Under the pieces are notes generated by a model. It made no database searches. It was not told where the DNA came from and saw only the letters and a list, made by a program, of their open reading frames with translations. A program made the translations under genes and the position numbers. 17,238 bases of DNA from an uncultured Loktanella sp. (GTDB lineage Bacteria > Pseudomonadota > Alphaproteobacteria > Rhodobacterales > Rhodobacteraceae), in assembly GCA_913061335.1 (NCBI GenBank), contig CAJXTP010000036.1:1-17238 (forward strand), read 5' to 3'. Below, one piece after another: positions 13,978 through 17,238 of this stretch (positions are counted from its first letter, which is position 1; each line of letters begins with the position of its first letter).

Positions 13978-16358
13978 TGACTGTCGATTTGGCTGGCCTC
14001 TGGTCGCTGTCTGATGACAGCGGGGGCTATGCTTGCGACCTTTTTCTGCCCGGCGATGGGATCAGCGCGCTGCACACTGCTGGCCTAATTCCCGATCCGT
14101 ACTGGGGGCGAAACGAATACGATCTGCGTTGGATTGGTGAACGCGATTGGACAGCGACGCAGGTGTTCGACCTGACGGACCCAGACGTTGATCTGGTGCT
14201 TTCGATGGTCGACACGGTTGTGACCGTGCGGGTCAACAATGTGGTGGTTCTTAACGCGCAGAACAGTTTCCGCGACTATCGTGTACCTCTTGCGGGTACG
14301 GCAAAGGTCGGTGAAAATACCATCAAAGTGACCTTTCATTCCCCCGTCAAAGCAGGGCAAGCGGCACAAGACGCGCATCCGTTTTTCCTGCCTTGGCAGA
14401 CATCAAATTCACCAATTCCGAACGGGAATATGCTGCGCAAAATGCAGTGTGATTTTGGCTGGGATTGGAACATCGCGCTCGCGCCATTTGGCATCTATGG
14501 GGACATGCGGATCGAACCATCTGCAAGGCCGCGTATCAACAGCGTGTTGGTCAACCAAGACCACAGCGACGGGTGCATCCTGACTGTCACGTCCGCAGTG
14601 TCGCACCACACAGGCGACGTCACCATCAGCTTTGACGGGCACGACCACACGACCAGTTTGGTGAACGGAAAATGCACTCATGTGATTACGGTCGAGGACC
14701 CGAAACTTTGGTGGCCCGCAGGTCAAGGTGAGCAACCGCTTTACGACCTGACCGTGACCGCCAAGGGGGCGCACACGACCCTGCGGGTCGGGCTGCGCAA
14801 CGTTGATTTGGTGACCACACCTGATGTGGCTGGATTAGGGTTCAAGTTCTCCGTAAATGGACGAGACGTATTCGCCAAAGGGGCGAACTGGATACCGGCG
14901 GACGCGCTTGCAGGACGGATCACACCCGCAGCAACCCGCGACCTGCTACAATCTGCGGTCGACGCAAACATGAACATGATCCGCGTTTGGGGCGGCGGGC
15001 GGTACGAGCCGACATGGTTCTACGACATCTGCGACGAGTTGGGGCTGATGGTCTGGCAGGACTTCATGTTTGCCTGCAACACCTACCCGTCGACACGCGA
15101 TTTCTTGGCTGAGGTACGCGCCGAAGTCACCGATAACGTCAGTCGGATGCAGCACCACGCTTGCATTGCGTTGTGGTGCGGGGACAACGAATTGATTGGG
15201 GCGCTGACGTGGTTTGACGAAACACGCACCGACCGCGACAGGTATCTTGTGAACTATGACCGGCTGAACACATGTATCGAAAATGCGTTGTTAGACACTG
15301 ATCCGCAGGCGAACTGGTGGCCATCGTCGCCTTCCCCGGGGCCGCTGAACTTCAAGGATGCGTGGCACGACGACGGATCAGGCGACATGCACTTCTGGTC
15401 GGTTTGGCATGAAGGACGAGACTTTGACCACTACCGGGATGTGTCGCCACGGTTCTGTAGCGAATTCGGGTTCCAGTCCTATCCGTCGATGAACGCAATC
15501 CGCAAATTTGCAGGACCAGACGACATGAATATCGCGGCACCCGTTTTGGAAAGCCACCAAAAGAACGCAGGTGGAAACGCTCGGATTGCGGAAACCATGT
15601 TCCGATACTTCCGCTGGCCCAAGCATTTCGACGACTTCGTGTACCTGTCCCAAGTACAACAAGGCGAGGCGATCAAGACGGCTGTAACGCATTGGCGGTC
15701 GCTCGCACCACACTGCATGGGCACGCTGATTTGGCAACTTAACGACACATGGCCAGTGTGCTCGTGGGCGTCGCTGGACCACGGCGGTGACTGGAAACTG
15801 ATGCACCACATGGCGCGCAGGTTCTTTGCGCCAACGCTTGTAACGGCCGTGCCAAAGAACGGGAAAATTACGATCAAAGGGATCAACGATGCACCGGCCG
15901 GCAGCACAATTAACGTCAAGGCAAGCGCCGTAGACATGCAAGGCACACAGCGTGTTCTGGCCGATAAAATAACGCAGATCGACGCGAATTCTAGCGACCT
16001 GATGACGTTCTCAGCCGATCAAATCGGCGAGGGCGAAATGCTATTGGTCATTTGGGATGGCGATGATGGGGCCGCAGGACAGGACATTTTTGCACCGCGC
16101 ACCTATAAAACCTACGACCTTCTGGCGCCAAATTTGATGCATTCCATCACCCGCGACGGTGCGGATTATATCATCGATATCAGCAGCGAAACACTCGCGC
16201 TTTTTGTGGCCGTCGAGGCGGACGTGGCGGGCCGTATCAGCGACAACGCGATCACCATTTTGCCAAAACATCCGGTGCAATTGCGGTTCACACCAACCGA
16301 CCCACACAGCACACCAAAATTCACGCTTCGCGACTTGTGCAGCGCAACTTACGCCTAA
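13977..16358 (+). CDS. Beta-mannosidase, glycoside hydrolase family 2
   Basis: A retaining exo-beta-mannosidase that removes beta-linked mannose from the non-reducing end of mannosides or manno-oligosaccharides. The 793-residue protein has the GH2 order: jelly-roll (about 1-180), immunoglobulin-like domain, TIM barrel (about 290-600), then C-terminal beta domains. Mannosidase hallmarks are MLRKMQCDFGWDWN (152-165), LWWPAGQGEQPLY (244-256), KGANWIPAD (301-309) and IRVWGGGRYE (335-344). The acid/base is E405 in WCGDNEL and the nucleophile E496 in CSEFGFQSYPS. There is no signal peptide, so it acts in the cytoplasm on imported sugar. It starts inside the stop of the ATPase gene (TAATG). Other GH2 activities are less likely given the mannosidase-type motifs; linkage and chain-length preference are not readable. 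Confidence 0.93.
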   Translation: MTVDLAGLWSLSDDSGGYACDLFLPGDGISALHTAGLIPDPYWGRNEYDLRWIGERDWTATQVFDLTDPDVDLVLSMVDTVVTVRVNNVVVLNAQNSFRDYRVPLAGTAKVGENTIKVTFHSPVKAGQAAQDAHPFFLPWQTSNSPIPNGNMLRKMQCDFGWDWNIALAPFGIYGDMRIEPSARPRINSVLVNQDHSDGCILTVTSAVSHHTGDVTISFDGHDHTTSLVNGKCTHVITVEDPKLWWPAGQGEQPLYDLTVTAKGAHTTLRVGLRNVDLVTTPDVAGLGFKFSVNGRDVFAKGANWIPADALAGRITPAATRDLLQSAVDANMNMIRVWGGGRYEPTWFYDICDELGLMVWQDFMFACNTYPSTRDFLAEVRAEVTDNVSRMQHHACIALWCGDNELIGALTWFDETRTDRDRYLVNYDRLNTCIENALLDTDPQANWWPSSPSPGPLNFKDAWHDDGSGDMHFWSVWHEGRDFDHYRDVSPRFCSEFGFQSYPSMNAIRKFAGPDDMNIAAPVLESHQKNAGGNARIAETMFRYFRWPKHFDDFVYLSQVQQGEAIKTAVTHWRSLAPHCMGTLIWQLNDTWPVCSWASLDHGGDWKLMHHMARRFFAPTLVTAVPKNGKITIKGINDAPAGSTINVKASAVDMQGTQRVLADKITQIDANSSDLMTFSADQIGEGEMLLVIWDGDDGAAGQDIFAPRTYKTYDLLAPNLMHSITRDGADYIIDISSETLALFVAVEADVAGRISDNAITILPKHPVQLRFTPTDPHSTPKFTLRDLCSATYA

Positions 16359-16368
16359 GGGACAGACC

Positions 16369-17115
16369 ATGAAACACATCGCATATCAGCTCTACTGCTC
16401 GCGCAACGCGTCATCGTTTGACGGCACCCTGAAAATGCTGGCCCACGCGGGATATAAGGCTGTCGAAGGCTACGGCGGCATCTTGGACGACGTTGATGCA
16501 CTTAAGCGAAAGCTGGATACAAACGGGCTCATCATGCCGTCCTGCCACATGGGAGTGGCAGACATTGAACGCGATCCAGCGGCGGCAATCGCCACCGCCA
16601 AAACGCTAGGCTTGGAAACCGTGTTCGCGCCCTATTTGATGCCTGACGACAGACCTGTCGATGCAGCAGGTTGGGCCGCATTCGGCAAACGTTTGGCAGA
16701 GGCCGGTAAGCCGATCCAAGACGCAGGATTCAAATTTGGCTGGCACAACCATGACTTTGAATTTGCAGCACTGGACTCGGGCGAATTTCCAATCGACCTG
16801 ATCGCACAGGCTGACGAAAATCTGCTGCTGGAACTTGATCTCGGCTGGGTCGGACGGGCGGGCCTGAACCCTGTCGATTGGATCAACAAATACAGCGGAC
16901 GGATCGCTGCAGTCCACATCAAAGACATCGCACCAGCAGGGGATTGCGTCGACGAAGATGGCTGGGCAGACGTCGGCCAAGGCACAATGGACTGGGCAGC
17001 AATCCACGGCGCGTTGAAATCAACTGGCGTCGACCACTACGTCGTTGAGCACGACAATCCACGCGATGACGCACGCTTTGCACAGCGCAGCCTTGCGGCT
17101 GTCTTGAAATTCTAA
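16369..17115 (+). CDS. Sugar phosphate isomerase/epimerase-like TIM-barrel protein
   Basis: A 248-residue protein of the xylose-isomerase-like / AP-endonuclease-2 TIM-barrel superfamily. Probable metal and substrate residues include H126 and H128 in WHNHDFEF (125-132), E155 and D157 in LELDLGW (154-160), H183 in VHIKD (182-186), and E227 in VVEHDNP (225-231). No signal peptide is seen. The ATG at 16369 has an AGGGA ribosome site overlapping the stop of the beta-mannosidase gene; the frame extends upstream only inside that gene. Members of this family isomerise or epimerise sugars, and some act on 3-keto sugars or glycosides made by Gfo/Idh partners. Here it sits directly before such an oxidoreductase gene, so the two probably work in sequence. 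The actual reaction is unknown. Confidence 0.88.
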   Translation: MKHIAYQLYCSRNASSFDGTLKMLAHAGYKAVEGYGGILDDVDALKRKLDTNGLIMPSCHMGVADIERDPAAAIATAKTLGLETVFAPYLMPDDRPVDAAGWAAFGKRLAEAGKPIQDAGFKFGWHNHDFEFAALDSGEFPIDLIAQADENLLLELDLGWVGRAGLNPVDWINKYSGRIAAVHIKDIAPAGDCVDEDGWADVGQGTMDWAAIHGALKSTGVDHYVVEHDNPRDDARFAQRSLAAVLKF

Positions 17116-17126
17116 AGGAAACTGGC

Positions 17127-17238
17127 ATGACACCACTTGGCGTTGGCATCATTGGATGCGGGAATATCTCGACCACATATCTGGAATTTGCACCGATCTT
17201 TAAGGCGCTCAAATTGGTCGCGGTTGCGGACATAAATA
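17127..17238 (+). CDS. Gfo/Idh/MocA-family oxidoreductase, N-terminal fragment
   Basis: Only the first 37 codons are present before the window ends. They read MTPLGVGIIGCGNISTTYLE and then a helix and strand ending in VAVADIN. This is the NAD(P)-binding Rossmann start of Gfo/Idh/MocA dehydrogenases: the glycine motif is GIIGCGNIS (7-15), and an acidic residue (D35) ends the second strand. The ribosome site AAAGGAA lies 7 bases upstream, and 11 bp separate it from the previous stop, so it belongs to the operon. It probably oxidises or reduces a sugar or sugar derivative from mannoside breakdown. The gene is cut by the window edge, not visibly broken. Confidence 0.85.
   Translation, partial: MTPLGVGIIGCGNISTTYLEFAPIFKALKLVAVADIN

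Noticed and set aside
1..17238. tRNA, rRNA, CRISPR arrays, insertion sequences or prophage genes
   Set aside because: I looked for repeat-spacer structure, transposase or integrase motifs and tRNA-like folds by eye and saw none.

Overview
The window looks like a contig end from an alphaproteobacterium, most likely a Rhodobacterales (Roseobacter-type) bacterium. This rests on recognised protein families and gene style: succinylase-pathway dapD/dapE, a Rhodobacterales-type Hint-domain protein, a GtsA-like CUT1 sugar ABC operon with LacI control, and tightly packed overlapping genes. No rRNA or marker gene is present, so the placement is inference. The first 46 bases are not biological: they are an Illumina Nextera i5 adapter with an index that matches S502, left on the contig. 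The other end cuts through a gene.

Region 1 (51-7542) is housekeeping and mixed. On the minus strand dapE and rnr (RNase R) sit 32 bp apart and are probably cotranscribed. Also on the minus strand, dapD is translationally coupled to a 90-residue two-helix membrane protein, and a 114-residue protein of unknown function lies between. On the plus strand, interleaved with these, are a Hint-domain protein with a structured leader and a glutamate-receptor-like ligand-gated channel. DapD and DapE are two steps of the same succinylated diaminopimelate route to lysine and peptidoglycan.

Region 2 (7543-9577) holds a LOG-family nucleotide hydrolase and a convergent LacI-family regulator. A 15-bp tandem duplication lies just upstream of the LOG gene.

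Region 3 (9578-17238) is one sugar-utilisation operon read to the right: periplasmic binding protein, two permeases, ABC ATPase, cytoplasmic GH2 beta-mannosidase, sugar phosphate isomerase/epimerase-like protein, and the start of a Gfo/Idh/MocA oxidoreductase. The divergent LacI gene is its probable regulator. A perfect 11-bp inverted repeat overlaps the likely -10 element, and a strong hairpin follows the binding-protein gene. The set reads as uptake of a beta-mannoside or manno-oligosaccharide, cytoplasmic cleavage, and oxidative or isomerising use of the product.

Nothing here is clearly a new defence or mobile system. The best leads are the atypical channel pore, the catalytically degenerate Hint domain with its leader ORF and hairpins, and the unresolved chemistry of the mannoside operon.
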